Of a DNA stretch of 64,000 bases, positions 34,652 through 44,490 are shown in pieces. The translations under genes and the position numbers were made by a program. The notes under the pieces were generated by a model. That model made no database searches. It had not been told where the DNA came from and saw only the letters and a list, made by a program, of their open reading frames with translations. How positions within the stretch are numbered: position 1 is the stretch's first letter; each line of letters starts with the position of its first letter. The stretch is from Pseudomonas eucalypticola. Its GTDB lineage: Bacteria > Pseudomonadota > Gammaproteobacteria > Pseudomonadales > Pseudomonadaceae. Location of the stretch: the NCBI RefSeq assembly GCF_013374995.1, contig NZ_CP056030.1:5860501-5924500 (forward strand), given 5' to 3'.

Positions 34652-36520
34652 ATGCACCTATTACAAGACCAAGAACCCACCGACCTCGAACGCCTTACCG
34701 GCCTGGCCCGCCGCGGTTTTCTCGGCGCTGGCGCCCTGGGCGGCGCTGCGCTGTTCCTGGGCGGCAGCCTGCTCAGCCGCAGCGTCAACGCCGCCTTCAG
34801 CAGCAGCCCACTGATGGGCTTCGCCGGCATTCCCGCCGCCACCGCCGACAGTCTCAGCCTGCCGCCCGGCTACAGGGCGTCGGTATTGATCAGTTGGGGG
34901 CAGCCGCTGCACGCCGACGGCCCCGCGTTCGACGCCAGCGGCCACGGCAGTGCCACTGACCAGGAACAGCAATTCGGCGACAACAATGACGGCATGAGCC
35001 TGTTCCCCTTCAAGGACGACCCCGACCGCGCCCTGCTGGCGATCAACAACGAATACACCAACTATCGCTACCTGTACGCCCACGGCGGCCGGCCGCAGTC
35101 ACCCGAGGAGGTGCGCAAGGCCCTGGCCAGTGAAGGGGTATCGGTGATCGAGGTGAGTCGCCACAACGGCCATTGGCAGTTCGTTCAGGGCTCGCCCTAC
35201 AATCGGCGCATACACGGCAACTCGCCCATTACCTTCAGCGGGCCCGCCGCTGGCGACGCACTGCTGCGCACTGCCGCCGACCCTGAAGGCCACCATGTGC
35301 TGGGGACGTTCCAGAACTGCGCCAACGGCAAGACGCCTTGGGGCACCTACCTGACCTGCGAAGAAAACTTCAGCGACTGTTTCGGCAGCAGCAATGCCAG
35401 CCAGGCATTCAATGCCGCGCAGAAACGCTACGGCGCCAGCGCCACCAGCAAGGAGGTCGATTGGCACCCTCACGACCTGCGGTTCGACATGGCTCATAAC
35501 CCCAACGAATTCAACCGCCACGGCTGGATTGTCGAAATAGACCCCTTCGACCCGACGTCCACCCCGGTCAAGCGCACCGCCCTGGGCCGTTTCAAGCACG
35601 AAAACGCGGCCCTGGCGCAAACCACCGACGGCCGCGCGGTGGTGTATATGGGCGACGACGAACGCGGCGAGTTCATCTACCGCTTCGTCAGCCGCGACCG
35701 CATAGCCAGTGGCCAACGCGACCTGCTGGACCACGGCACGCTGTACGTTGCCCGCTTCGAGCCCGGCCCCGAGCACAAGGGCAGCGGCCAGTGGCTGGAG
35801 CTCAGCCACGGCCAGCACGGCCTGGACGCAGGCAACGGATTCGCCAGCCAGGCCGACGTACTGATTCACGCGCGAGTGGCGGCCAGCCACCGCCAGGCCA
35901 CGCGCATGGACCGCCCCGAATGGATAGTGGTGAGCCCTCTGGATGGCCAGGTGTACTGCACCCTGACCAACAACACCAAGCGTGGCGAGGACGGCCAGCC
36001 GGTGGGCGGCCCCAACCCACGGGCAAAGAACGTCTACGGGCAAATCCTGCGCTGGCGCCCCGCAGGCGACGACCACGGCGCAGTGAATTTCGAGTGGGAC
36101 CTGTTTGCCGTGGCTGGCAACCCCGCCGCCCACCCCGGCAAACCCGAGGCTGGCTCCGCCAACATCACGCCTCGGAACATGTTCAACAGCCCTGACGGGC
36201 TGGGCTTCGATGACGCCGGGCGGCTGTGGATACTCACCGACGGCGACGTCAGCAATCAGGGTGATTTCGCCGGCATGGGCAACAACCAGATGCTCTGCGC
36301 CGACCCCGACAGCGGCGAGATCCGCCGCTTCATGGTCGGCCCGGTGGGCTGCGAGGTCACGGGCATCAGCTTCGCCCCGGACCAGCGCACCTTGTTCGTC
36401 GGCATCCAGCACCCCGGGGAGAACGGCGGCTCCACCTTCCCCGAACACCTGCCAGGCGGGAAGCCGCGCTCTTCGGTGATGGCCATCACCCGCGACGATG
36501 GGGGTGTGATCGGCGCCTGA
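34652..36520 (+). CDS. phoX: PhoX family alkaline phosphatase (DUF839)
   Basis: The 622-residue protein carries a twin-arginine signal (LARRGFLGAGALGGAALF, Arg20-Arg21), so it is exported folded. The mature part is the PhoX/DUF839 beta-propeller with GTYLTCEENFSDCFG, DLRFDMAHNPNEFNRHGWIVEIDP and the late SPDGLGFDDAGRLWILTDGD. PhoX enzymes use Fe/Ca to hydrolyse phosphate esters under phosphate starvation. The length is typical (about 600-690). A candidate Pho box upstream fits that role. Confidence 0.88.
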   Translation: MHLLQDQEPTDLERLTGLARRGFLGAGALGGAALFLGGSLLSRSVNAAFSSSPLMGFAGIPAATADSLSLPPGYRASVLISWGQPLHADGPAFDASGHGSATDQEQQFGDNNDGMSLFPFKDDPDRALLAINNEYTNYRYLYAHGGRPQSPEEVRKALASEGVSVIEVSRHNGHWQFVQGSPYNRRIHGNSPITFSGPAAGDALLRTAADPEGHHVLGTFQNCANGKTPWGTYLTCEENFSDCFGSSNASQAFNAAQKRYGASATSKEVDWHPHDLRFDMAHNPNEFNRHGWIVEIDPFDPTSTPVKRTALGRFKHENAALAQTTDGRAVVYMGDDERGEFIYRFVSRDRIASGQRDLLDHGTLYVARFEPGPEHKGSGQWLELSHGQHGLDAGNGFASQADVLIHARVAASHRQATRMDRPEWIVVSPLDGQVYCTLTNNTKRGEDGQPVGGPNPRAKNVYGQILRWRPAGDDHGAVNFEWDLFAVAGNPAAHPGKPEAGSANITPRNMFNSPDGLGFDDAGRLWILTDGDVSNQGDFAGMGNNQMLCADPDSGEIRRFMVGPVGCEVTGISFAPDQRTLFVGIQHPGENGGSTFPEHLPGGKPRSSVMAITRDDGGVIGA

Positions 36521-36594
36521 GAACCGACGCCCACCCGCCGCGTCTGTTACCATGATTGGCCGGACGCGGCCGCCTGCCGCACGCAGGAGTCAGC

Positions 36595-37569
36595 ATGTCT
36601 CACCCGTTTGAAACCCTCACCCCCGACCTGGTGCTGGACGCCGTGGAAAGCATCGGTTTCCTCAGCGATGCGCGCGTATTGGCGCTCAACAGCTACGAGA
36701 ACCGCGTGTACCAGGTGGGCATCGAGGACGGCCAGCCGCTGATCGCCAAATTCTACCGCCCGGACCGCTGGACCGACGCCGCCATCCTGGAAGAGCACAG
36801 CTTCACCGCTGAACTGGCCGACTGCGAAGTGCCGGTGGTCGCCCCCATGGTTCACGAAGGCCGTACCCTGTTCGAACACCAGGGTTTTCGCTTCACCTTG
36901 TTCCCCCGCCGCGGCGGCCGCGCGCCAGAGCCGGGCAACCTGGACCAGTTATACCGCCTGGGCCAGTTGCTGGGCCGCCTGCACGCCGTGGGCGCTACCC
37001 GTCCGTTCGAGCACCGCGAAGCGCTGGGTGTGAAGAACTTCGGCCAGGATTCGCTGAATTTCCTGCTGGAAGGCAACTTCGTCCCGCGCAGCCTGCTGCC
37101 GGCCTACGAGTCGGTGGCGCGCGACCTGCTCAAGCGCGTAGAGGAGGTGTACCGCGACACCCCGCACCAGAACATCCGCATGCATGGCGACTGCCACCCC
37201 GGCAACATGATGTGCCGCGACGAAGTGTTCCACATCGTCGACCTCGATGACTGCCGCATGGGCCCGGCGGTTCAGGACCTGTGGATGATGCTGGCGGGCG
37301 ACCGCCAGGAATGCCTGGGCCAACTGTCGGAACTGATGGACGGCTACAGCGAATTCCACGACTTCGACCCGCGTGAACTGGCGTTGATCGAACCGCTGCG
37401 CGCCCTGCGCCTGATGCACTACAGTGCATGGCTGGCCCGGCGCTGGGACGACCCGGCGTTCCCGCGCAGCTTCCCCTGGTTCGGTTCCGAGCGGTACTGG
37501 GGCGACCAGGTGCTGGCGCTGCGCGAACAACTCGCCGCCCTCAATGAAGAGCCGCTCAAACTGTTTTAG
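36595..37569 (+). CDS. srkA: Stress response kinase A (SrkA/YihE/RdoA)
   Basis: The 324-residue protein is a eukaryote-like Ser/Thr kinase of the aminoglycoside-phosphotransferase fold. It has LNSYENRVYQVGIEDGQPLIAKFYRP for the ATP site, HGDCHPGNMM as the catalytic loop and VDLDDCRMGPAVQDLWMM for the metal-binding Asp. SrkA protects E. coli during stress and counters MazEF-triggered death. ATG 36595 has an AGGAG ribosome-binding site 6 nt upstream. The length matches E. coli SrkA (328). Confidence 0.92.
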   Translation: MSHPFETLTPDLVLDAVESIGFLSDARVLALNSYENRVYQVGIEDGQPLIAKFYRPDRWTDAAILEEHSFTAELADCEVPVVAPMVHEGRTLFEHQGFRFTLFPRRGGRAPEPGNLDQLYRLGQLLGRLHAVGATRPFEHREALGVKNFGQDSLNFLLEGNFVPRSLLPAYESVARDLLKRVEEVYRDTPHQNIRMHGDCHPGNMMCRDEVFHIVDLDDCRMGPAVQDLWMMLAGDRQECLGQLSELMDGYSEFHDFDPRELALIEPLRALRLMHYSAWLARRWDDPAFPRSFPWFGSERYWGDQVLALREQLAALNEEPLKLF

Positions 37570-37667
37570 CGGCAGCTTCGAGCGGCAGCCTGAGGCTACT
37601 CCAAACCCCCAACCACGATCCGCTTTTACTGGCAGCTTGACGTTCAAAGCTGCCCTTAGGACATAGC

Positions 37668-38555
37668 ATGCAAGCCGCCAACCCGCGCCGCGGGTATCTG
37701 CTAGGCCTGACCGCCTACATCTGCTGGGGATTGTTCCCGCTCTACTTCAAGGCCATCGAGGCCGTGCCCGCCGTCGAGATCATCGTCAGCCGCGTGTTGT
37801 GGTCGGCGCTGTTCGGCAGCCTGCTGCTGGCCGCCTGGAAGCACCCTGGCTGGTTCCGCCAATTGCGCGACAACCCGCGGCGCCTGGCCATCCTGGCCGG
37901 CAGCGGGACGCTGATCGCCGCCAACTGGCTGATCTACGTGTGGGCGGTGAACAACGGGCGCATGGTGGAAGCCAGCCTGGGCTACTACATCAACCCGTTG
38001 GTCAATGTGCTGTTGGGCATGCTGGTTTTGGGTGAACGCCTGCGCCGCCTGCAGTGGCTGGCCGTGGGCCTGGCCGCCGTGGGCGTCGCCCAGCAGATCT
38101 GGCAGGTCGGGAGCGTGCCATGGGTATCGCTGGCCCTGGCCTTGACCTTCGGCTTCTATGGCTTGATCCGCAAGCAGGCACCCGTGGCAGCGCTGCCCGG
38201 GTTGGTGGTGGAAACCTGGCTGCTGGTGCCCTTGGCGCTGATCTGGCTGGCCTTTAACCCAGGCGCCAACAGTGCCCAGCCCGACTTCTGGCTGACTACG
38301 GACGGCCTGTGGTTGCTGGCCGCCGGGCCTATCACCCTGGTACCGCTGGTGAGTTTCAACGCGGCCGCCCGCCACCTGCCCTACACCACCCTGGGCTTCC
38401 TGCAATACCTGGCGCCTACCCTGGTGCTGCTACTGGCGGTGTTCAAATACCATGAACCGCTGTCGGCCAACGCGCTGGTGGCGTTCGCCTTCATCTGGGC
38501 AGGCCTGCTGATCTACAGCATCGATGCAGTGGTGAATTTGCGCCGAAAAGCCTGA
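37668..38555 (+). CDS. rarD: RarD-type EamA transporter
   Basis: The 295-residue protein has ten predicted membrane helices in two EamA-like halves. The N-terminus GYLLGLTAYICWGLFPLYFKAIEAVPAVEIIVSRVLWSALF is characteristic of RarD, the chloramphenicol-sensitive protein group of the drug/metabolite transporter superfamily. The middle contains YYINPLVNVLLG and the end YTTLGFLQYLAPTLVLLLAVF. The transported substrate is unknown. Confidence 0.92.
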   Translation: MQAANPRRGYLLGLTAYICWGLFPLYFKAIEAVPAVEIIVSRVLWSALFGSLLLAAWKHPGWFRQLRDNPRRLAILAGSGTLIAANWLIYVWAVNNGRMVEASLGYYINPLVNVLLGMLVLGERLRRLQWLAVGLAAVGVAQQIWQVGSVPWVSLALALTFGFYGLIRKQAPVAALPGLVVETWLLVPLALIWLAFNPGANSAQPDFWLTTDGLWLLAAGPITLVPLVSFNAAARHLPYTTLGFLQYLAPTLVLLLAVFKYHEPLSANALVAFAFIWAGLLIYSIDAVVNLRRKA

Positions 38556-38576
38556 TCAGAAAACGATCAAACCTCT

Positions 38577-38601
38577 GCAGGCCACGGTTCTCGTGGCCTG
38601 C
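38577..38601 (+). terminator. Strong hairpin after rarD
   Basis: GCAGGCCACG (38577-38586) and CGTGGCCTGC (38592-38601) form a perfect 10-bp stem with a GTTCT loop, 21 bp after the rarD stop. No T-run follows, so it may act in Rho-dependent ending or mRNA protection rather than as an intrinsic terminator. Confidence 0.5.
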
Positions 38602-38618
38602 AACGGACTACCCCAAGG

Positions 38619-38739
38619 TTATCCACAGCACCATCCCCGCCGTTTGTGCACAAGCCCCTGAATTTGCTCGTTTTTTAGCCAACGCCTGGAGAAGCCCGGC
38701 CCGCCGTCGTCTGCGCGGTGTTCCCCCAGCTTATCCACA
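38619..38739. promoter_or_regulatory. Cluster of DnaA boxes
   Basis: Two perfect DnaA boxes (TTATCCACA) lie on the plus strand at 38619-38627 and 38731-38739, and a one-mismatch box TTGTGCACA at 38644-38652. They fill most of the 213-bp space between the convergent rarD and ACT-domain genes. No dnaA, dnaN, rpmH or gidA gene is near, so this is not a normal oriC. DnaA titration or chance are the main readings. Confidence 0.45.
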
Positions 38740-38768
38740 GGCAGGTGCAAGATAAAGATGAACAACTT

Positions 38769-39287
38769 TTACGGCTCGGTGCGCAGCACCAGCTCTACCA
38801 TCAGGTCGTCCGCCAGGGTCTCCAGGCTGGCCTGCAACTGCTCAAGCGAAAGGGTCAGGGGTAGGCCCAGCACTGCCTCGGCATGAAACAGTAGCTCACT
38901 GCTCATGGGTGCCGGGCGCACACCGGTGGTCAGGCGCTCCACGTTCACGCCTTCCTGCGCCAGCAACCGACTGATGTCGCGCACGATACCCGGGCGGTCA
39001 TTGCCCACCAGTTCCATGGCGATAGGTTTCCAGGTGCAACTGGGCGACGCCCCGCTGTCGGCGATCATCACCCTGATGCCCTCGGCTGCCAGCCCTTGCA
39101 GCGCGTCCACCAGTTCGGCCTGGCGCTGCGGGGGCACCGCCACCTGGAGGATCCCGGCGAACTGGCCGGCCATCCGCGACAGTCGGCTTTCCAGCCAGTT
39201 GCCATTGTGGTCAGCCACGCACTGGGCTATCCGTTCGACCAGGCCGGGCTTGTCGGGGGCGAAAACGGTCAATACTAAGTGGTCCAC
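38769..39287 (-). CDS. ACT-domain regulator (GcvR-like)
   Basis: The product is 172 residues with two ACT domains: DHLVLTVFAPDKPGLVERIAQCVADHNGNW and PIAMELVGNDRPGIVRDISRLLAQEGVNVERL. This is the GcvR layout; E. coli GcvR restrains the activator of the glycine cleavage system. The GTG at 39287 is chosen because AGGAGG lies 9 nt upstream and homology begins there; the longer frame runs into A+T-richer intergenic sequence. The ligand and target in this organism are unknown. Confidence 0.82.
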   Translation of the reverse strand: MDHLVLTVFAPDKPGLVERIAQCVADHNGNWLESRLSRMAGQFAGILQVAVPPQRQAELVDALQGLAAEGIRVMIADSGASPSCTWKPIAMELVGNDRPGIVRDISRLLAQEGVNVERLTTGVRPAPMSSELLFHAEAVLGLPLTLSLEQLQASLETLADDLMVELVLRTEP

Positions 39288-39617
39288 GGTGCCACGCCTC
39301 CTGTTGTGAGCCCAAGCAGTATAGGCAAGGGCCAAGGTGCGCGTAGGTAGCAGAAGGATGAAAATCTGTGTACGTTTTTTAGATTTATCTGGAACAATTG
39401 TCCGTAGTTTTGAGAACATACGATTCGTAGCGTGACTGGCAGCGCAAAAATGGTCGCGGAGCGACGTATTTAGTCTGATTTTCACAACTCCATGGCATCA
39501 TGTAGTATGCCGCAGCACGGACTACATAACGCCAGAACGAGGTCTGCCGAGGCGCCTGAGAGAAGCGCTACAGGCTTAAATACAAGAGCTGAATAGCTGA
39601 GCAGAGTGAGGCAAGCA
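39288..39617 (+). promoter_or_regulatory. glcB upstream region
   Basis: This 330-bp stretch has no credible gene and is the most A+T-rich part of the neighbourhood. It should hold the promoters of both divergent genes. An inverted repeat ATGTAGT (39500-39506), N14, ACTACAT (39521-39527) lies about 90 bp before the glcB start and could be an operator. GAGG (39607-39610) serves as the glcB ribosome-binding site. Confidence 0.5.
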
Positions 39618-41795
39618 ATGACTGAACACGTTCAAGTCGGTGGCCTTCAGGTCGCCAAAGTCCTGTTCGACTTCGTGAACAACGAAGCCATTCCCGGAAC
39701 CGGCCTCGACGCCGACCAGTTCTGGGCCGGGGCTGAAAAGATCATCAACGACCTCGCTCCAAAGAACAAAGCCCTGCTGGCCAAGCGTGACGCCCTGCAA
39801 GCCAAGATCGACGGCTGGCACCAGGCGCGTCAGGGCCAGGCTCACGACGCCTCGACTTACAAGGCCTTCCTGCAGGAAATCGGTTATCTGCTGCCAGAAG
39901 CGGCAGACTTCCAGGCCACGACGCAAAACGTCGACGAAGAAATTGCCCACATGGCCGGCCCGCAACTGGTGGTGCCGGTGATGAATGCGCGCTTTGCCCT
40001 CAACGCCTCCAACGCCCGCTGGGGGTCGCTGTACGATGCCCTGTACGGCACCGACGCCATCAGCGAAGAAGAGGGCGCCGAGAAAGGCAAAGGCTACAAC
40101 AAGGTTCGCGGCGACAAGGTCATTGCCTTCGCCCGCGCCTTCCTGGACGAAGCCACGCCCCTGGCGGCCGGCTCTCACGTTGACTCCACCGCCTACAAGA
40201 TCGTCGACGGCAAGCTGGTGGTCACCCTGAAGGGTGGCAGCAACAGCGGCCTGCGCGATGACGCACAACTGGTGGGCTACCAGGGCGACGCGGCAGCCCC
40301 CACCGCCATCCTGCTGAAGAACAACGGCCTGCACTTCGAAATCCAGGTCGATGCCCAGAGCCCGGTCGGCCAGACCGACGCCGCCGGGGTCAAGGACCTG
40401 CTGATGGAAGCGGCCCTGACCACCATCATGGACTGCGAAGATTCGGTCGCGGCCGTCGACGCCGATGACAAGGTGGTGATCTACCGCAACTGGCTGGGCC
40501 TGATGAAAGGCGATCTGGCCGAGGAAGTGTCCAAGGGCGGCAGCACCTTCACCCGTACCATGAACCCCGACCGCCACTACACCGCCCCCAACGGCGGCGA
40601 ACTGAGCCTGCACGGGCGTTCGCTGCTGTTCGTGCGCAACGTCGGCCACCTGATGACCATCGACGCCATTCTCGATGCACAAGGCAACGAAGTGCCCGAA
40701 GGCATCCTCGACGGCCTGCTCACCAGTCTGGCGGCGATTCACAGCCTCAACGGCAACACCCGCCGCAAGAACACCCGCACCGGTTCGGTGTACATCGTCA
40801 AACCGAAGATGCACGGCCCGGAAGAGGCCGCTTTCACCAACGAACTGTTCGGGCGTATCGAAGAAGTCCTTGGCCTGACGCGCAACACCCTCAAGGTCGG
40901 CATCATGGACGAGGAGCGCCGCACCACGGTGAACCTCAAGGCCTGCATTCAAGCCGCCAGCGAGCGCGTGGTGTTCATCAACACCGGTTTCCTTGACCGT
41001 ACCGGTGACGAGATCCACACCTCCATGGAAGCCGGCGCCGTGGTGCGCAAGGCGGCCATGAAGGCCGAGAAATGGATCGGCGCCTACGAAAACTCCAACG
41101 TCGACATCGGCCTGAAGACCGGCCTGCAAGGCCGTGCGCAGATCGGCAAGGGCATGTGGGCCATGCCCGACCTGATGGCGGCCATGCTCGAACAGAAGAT
41201 CGCCCACCCACTGGCCGGTGCCAATACCGCCTGGGTACCTTCGCCTACTGCCGCAGCACTGCACGCGCTGCACTACCACAAGGTGGACGTGTTCGCGCGC
41301 CAGGCGGAACTGGCCAAGCGCGCACCGGCATCGGTGGATGACATCCTCACCATTCCGCTGGCCAAGGACACGAACTGGTCGGCCGAGGAAATCCAGAATG
41401 AACTGGACAACAACAGCCAGGGCATTCTCGGTTACGTGGTGCGCTGGATCGATCAGGGCGTGGGGTGCTCAAAGGTGCCGGATATCCACGACGTGGGCCT
41501 GATGGAAGACCGCGCCACCCTGCGTATTTCCAGCCAGCTGCTGGCCAACTGGCTGCGCCATGGCATCGCCACTCAAGCGCAGATCCTGGAGAGCCTCAAG
41601 CGCATGGCACCGGTGGTGGACCGCCAGAACGCCAACGACCCGCTGTACCGCCCGTTGGCCCCGGACTTCGACAGCAACATCGCCTTCCAGGCAGCGGTGG
41701 AATTGGTGATCGAAGGTGCCAGGCAGCCTAACGGCTACACCGAGCCGGTACTGCACCGCAAACGCCGGGAGTTCAAGGCCCGCAACGGGTTGTAA
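39618..41795 (+). CDS. glcB: Malate synthase G
   Basis: The 725-residue enzyme condenses glyoxylate with acetyl-CoA to malate in the glyoxylate bypass. It has the family blocks [55 protein letters not shown] and [19 protein letters not shown]. The length is that of isoform G (about 725), not isoform A. ATG 39618 is preferred over GTG 39606 because of the GAGG ribosome-binding site and the usual [13 protein letters not shown] start. Confidence 0.97.
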   Translation: MTEHVQVGGLQVAKVLFDFVNNEAIPGTGLDADQFWAGAEKIINDLAPKNKALLAKRDALQAKIDGWHQARQGQAHDASTYKAFLQEIGYLLPEAADFQATTQNVDEEIAHMAGPQLVVPVMNARFALNASNARWGSLYDALYGTDAISEEEGAEKGKGYNKVRGDKVIAFARAFLDEATPLAAGSHVDSTAYKIVDGKLVVTLKGGSNSGLRDDAQLVGYQGDAAAPTAILLKNNGLHFEIQVDAQSPVGQTDAAGVKDLLMEAALTTIMDCEDSVAAVDADDKVVIYRNWLGLMKGDLAEEVSKGGSTFTRTMNPDRHYTAPNGGELSLHGRSLLFVRNVGHLMTIDAILDAQGNEVPEGILDGLLTSLAAIHSLNGNTRRKNTRTGSVYIVKPKMHGPEEAAFTNELFGRIEEVLGLTRNTLKVGIMDEERRTTVNLKACIQAASERVVFINTGFLDRTGDEIHTSMEAGAVVRKAAMKAEKWIGAYENSNVDIGLKTGLQGRAQIGKGMWAMPDLMAAMLEQKIAHPLAGANTAWVPSPTAAALHALHYHKVDVFARQAELAKRAPASVDDILTIPLAKDTNWSAEEIQNELDNNSQGILGYVVRWIDQGVGCSKVPDIHDVGLMEDRATLRISSQLLANWLRHGIATQAQILESLKRMAPVVDRQNANDPLYRPLAPDFDSNIAFQAAVELVIEGARQPNGYTEPVLHRKRREFKARNGL

Positions 41796-41804
41796 TTCCG
41801 CTGC

Positions 41805-41860
41805 AGCGGCCTCGCGGCCGCTTGCCATGCCTGTGGGAGCTGGCGTGCCAGCGGGTTTTT
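41805..41860 (+). terminator. glcB terminator with REP-like hairpin (copy 2)
   Basis: A first hairpin AGCGGCC/GGCCGCT (41805-41822) is followed by GCTGGC/GCCAGC (41839-41852) and GGGTTTTT. The second hairpin belongs to the same GTGGGAGCTGGC family seen at 27994 and 60866. Together they form a plausible terminator for glcB, facing the convergent response-regulator gene. Confidence 0.7.
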
Positions 41861-41892
41861 CGAAGGGTGAAAAGCTCGCTGGCTTGCCGCTG

Positions 41893-42336
41893 CTACTCCA
41901 GCCCCAACTCCTTCCTGGCCAACTTCACCAACTGCTCGGTATCAATCGGCTTGAGCAGAAAGTCCACCACGCTCAGGTGCATGGCCGCGATCGCGTCCTT
42001 CACCCCTGCGTCCCCCGACATGATGACAATGGGCAGCGCCGCGCGGTCGGATTCGCGCACCTTGCGGATCAGGTCCAGCCCGGTGTCCGGCGCCATGCGC
42101 AGGTCGGTGACCAACAGGCCGATGGCCTTGTTGGACGCCAGCAACTGCAACGCCTCGACAGCACTGCCTGCGGTAAGGCAGGTAATACCCTGCAAGGTCA
42201 AAATCTCGGCGAGTAGCTCCCGCGACGCCTTGTCGTCATCGACAATCAATGCCTGCTGCGCCGGCAGATCAGGCACCTGCATCACCGCACTGAGTGCCTC
42301 GCGCTCGGCATCGCTCAAAATATCGTGATCGGACAT
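41893..42336 (-). CDS. Single-domain response regulator
   Basis: The 147-residue protein is a CheY-like receiver with a short N-terminal extension of about 25 residues (MSDHDILSDAEREALSAVMQ). The receiver shows ALIVDDDKAS (acidic pair), the phosphorylated Asp in LLVTDLRMAPDTG, VIMSGDAG and the conserved Lys in DFLLKPIDTEQL. There is no output domain, so it must act through a partner. No histidine kinase gene adjoins it. The divergent DUF294 gene may be functionally linked. Confidence 0.88.
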   Translation of the reverse strand: MSDHDILSDAEREALSAVMQVPDLPAQQALIVDDDKASRELLAEILTLQGITCLTAGSAVEALQLLASNKAIGLLVTDLRMAPDTGLDLIRKVRESDRAALPIVIMSGDAGVKDAIAAMHLSVVDFLLKPIDTEQLVKLARKELGLE

Positions 42337-42519
42337 ATGCCTCTCGTCATAGGGAAAACCAGATGCACCCATCTGGTTGAGACCGCAGACGAATGGCTTT
42401 ACCGGTGCACTTCGTCGGGTCATCACGTGAAGAAGAGCATGATGTCTAGGAATACGACTCAGTTGAAGCATTTTTTTTAGACTTACGTCCAATGGGAAGC
42501 CCCGGCCATCAAGCCGACC

Positions 42520-44490
42520 ATGTTGAACGATAAGAACAATGCGGTCATGGACATGAGTAAACCCGACGCCTATGCCCTGGCGGGCAAGACAGCGGTGCTG
42601 CAGAACATTCAGGGCACCCTGCAATTCCTGCAGCGCCACGCGCCATTCAACCAGATGGACCAGGCCCACCTGGCCTATCTGGTGGAACAGTGCCAATTGC
42701 GGTTCTACGCCGCTGGCGAGAGCATCATCAAGCCCGCCGACGGGCCCGTGGAACACTTCTACATCGTCAAGCAGGGCCAGGTGGTGGGCGAGCGCCCGCA
42801 CACCTCGCGGCGCGGCACCGAAACTACCTTCGAGATCACCACCGGCGAATGTTTTCCCTTGGCCGCGCTGCTGGGTGAACGGGCCACCCGCACCGAGCAC
42901 CTGGCGGCGCAGGACACCTTTTGCCTTCAGTTGCACAAGCTGGCCTTCATCAAGCTCTTTTCCCTGTCCGCACCTTTTCGCGATTTCGCCCTGCGCGGGG
43001 TCAGCAGCCTGCTCGACCAGGTCAACCTGCAGGTGCAGCGCCGGGCCGTGGAAACCTTGGGCACCCAGTACTCGCTCAACACGCGCCTAGGTGAACTGGC
43101 CATGCGCCACCCTGTCACCTGCAATGCCCTGACGCCTCTGCGCGAGGCGGTAAGGCTCATGCATGAGCAGCAGGTGGGCAGCATCGTCATCGTTGACGAA
43201 CAACGCTACCCGCAAGGTATCTTCACCTTGCGCGACCTGCGCCAGGTGGTGGCTGCCCTGGATGCCGACTTCAACCAGCCGATCGGCCGCCACATGATCG
43301 CCGAGCCCTTCTACCTCAGCCCCGACGCCAGCGCCTTCGACGCAGCGATCGCCATGACCGAGCGCCATATAGCCCACGTTTGCCTGGTCAAGGACGGGCG
43401 TCTGTGCGGCGTGGTCTCCGAACGTGACCTGTTCTCGCTGCAACGGGTTGACCTGGTACACCTGGCGCGCACCATCCGCAACGCAGGGCGGCTGGAGCAA
43501 CTGGTGCATCTGCGTGGCGAAATCAGCCAATTGGTGGAGCGCATGCTTGCCCACGGTGCCTCCTCCACGCAGATCACCCAGATCATCACCCTGCTCAACG
43601 ACCATACCGTGTGCCGGGTCATCGAACTGGTGCTGCAGGACAAGGGCGACCCGGGCGTGCCGTTCAGCTGGCTTTGCTTTGGCAGCGAAGGCCGGCAGGA
43701 GCAGACCCTGTACACCGACCAGGACAACGGCATCCTGTTCGAGGCACGTGACGCCGCCCATGCCGCCGAGATCCGCGGCAAGCTGTTGCCCATCGCCCAC
43801 CAGGTCAACCTCAACCTGGCCCAGTGCGGGTTCACCCTGTGCCAAGGCAACATCATGGCCGGCAACCCCGAGCTGTGTTTGTCGCGAGCCGAATGGGCAC
43901 GACGTTTCGCGGCCTTCGTGCGTGAGGCCACGCCGGAAAACCTTCTGGGCTCCAGCATCTATTTCGACCTGCGCGTGGTGTGGGGCGATGACCGGGGCTG
44001 TGCGCAGCTGCGCCGTCAGGTGCTGGACCAGGTTGCCGACAACCGCTTGTTCCAACGCATGCTGGCCGAGAATGCCCTGCGCCAGCGCCCCCCCGTAGGG
44101 CGCTTCCGTGAATTCGTGCTGCGCCGCAAGGGCAATGACAAGGCCGGCACCCTGGACCTCAAGGGCCAAGGCCTGACGCCTTTCGTCGACGGCGCGCGCC
44201 TGCTGGCCCTGGCCAACGGTATCGAAGCCACCAACACCCTGCAGCGCCTGCGCCAGCTGGTCGCAAAGGAAGTCATCGACAAACTCGACGGCGCGGCCTA
44301 CGAAGAGGCCTACCACTTCATTCAACAGACCCGCATGCAACAGCACCAGCGCCAGACCCGCGATAACCAGGCCTGGTCGAACCGCATCGACCCCGACAGC
44401 CTCAACGACCTGGACCGGCGCATCCTGCGCGAGTCACTGCGCCAGGCCCAGCGCCTGCAGGCCAGCCTGACCCTGAGGTACCAGCTATGA
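42520..44490 (+). CDS. cNMP-binding / CBS / DUF294 nucleotidyltransferase-like protein
   Basis: The product is up to 656 residues with four parts in order: a cyclic-nucleotide-binding domain (about 30-150, with GESIIKPADGPVEHFYIVKQGQVVGE), a CBS pair (about 195-310), a DUF294 nucleotidyltransferase-like domain with FGSEGRQEQTLYTDQDNG (Gly388-Arg392 onward), and a helical DUF294 C-terminal domain. This is the layout of GlnD-like putative signal-transduction proteins. Starts at 42520, 42547 and 42553 are all possible, since none has a good ribosome-binding site. The end overlaps the next gene (ATGA), and the pair is probably co-translated. Confidence 0.88.
   Translation: MLNDKNNAVMDMSKPDAYALAGKTAVLQNIQGTLQFLQRHAPFNQMDQAHLAYLVEQCQLRFYAAGESIIKPADGPVEHFYIVKQGQVVGERPHTSRRGTETTFEITTGECFPLAALLGERATRTEHLAAQDTFCLQLHKLAFIKLFSLSAPFRDFALRGVSSLLDQVNLQVQRRAVETLGTQYSLNTRLGELAMRHPVTCNALTPLREAVRLMHEQQVGSIVIVDEQRYPQGIFTLRDLRQVVAALDADFNQPIGRHMIAEPFYLSPDASAFDAAIAMTERHIAHVCLVKDGRLCGVVSERDLFSLQRVDLVHLARTIRNAGRLEQLVHLRGEISQLVERMLAHGASSTQITQIITLLNDHTVCRVIELVLQDKGDPGVPFSWLCFGSEGRQEQTLYTDQDNGILFEARDAAHAAEIRGKLLPIAHQVNLNLAQCGFTLCQGNIMAGNPELCLSRAEWARRFAAFVREATPENLLGSSIYFDLRVVWGDDRGCAQLRRQVLDQVADNRLFQRMLAENALRQRPPVGRFREFVLRRKGNDKAGTLDLKGQGLTPFVDGARLLALANGIEATNTLQRLRQLVAKEVIDKLDGAAYEEAYHFIQQTRMQQHQRQTRDNQAWSNRIDPDSLNDLDRRILRESLRQAQRLQASLTLRYQL

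Noticed and set aside
38556..38768. Reading the DnaA-box region as a replication origin
   Set aside because: No A+T-rich unwinding region or origin-linked genes (dnaA, dnaN, rpmH, gidA) are present.
39576..41279. 567-codon open frame opposite glcB
   Set aside because: Same antisense-shadow pattern; malate synthase on the plus strand is certain.
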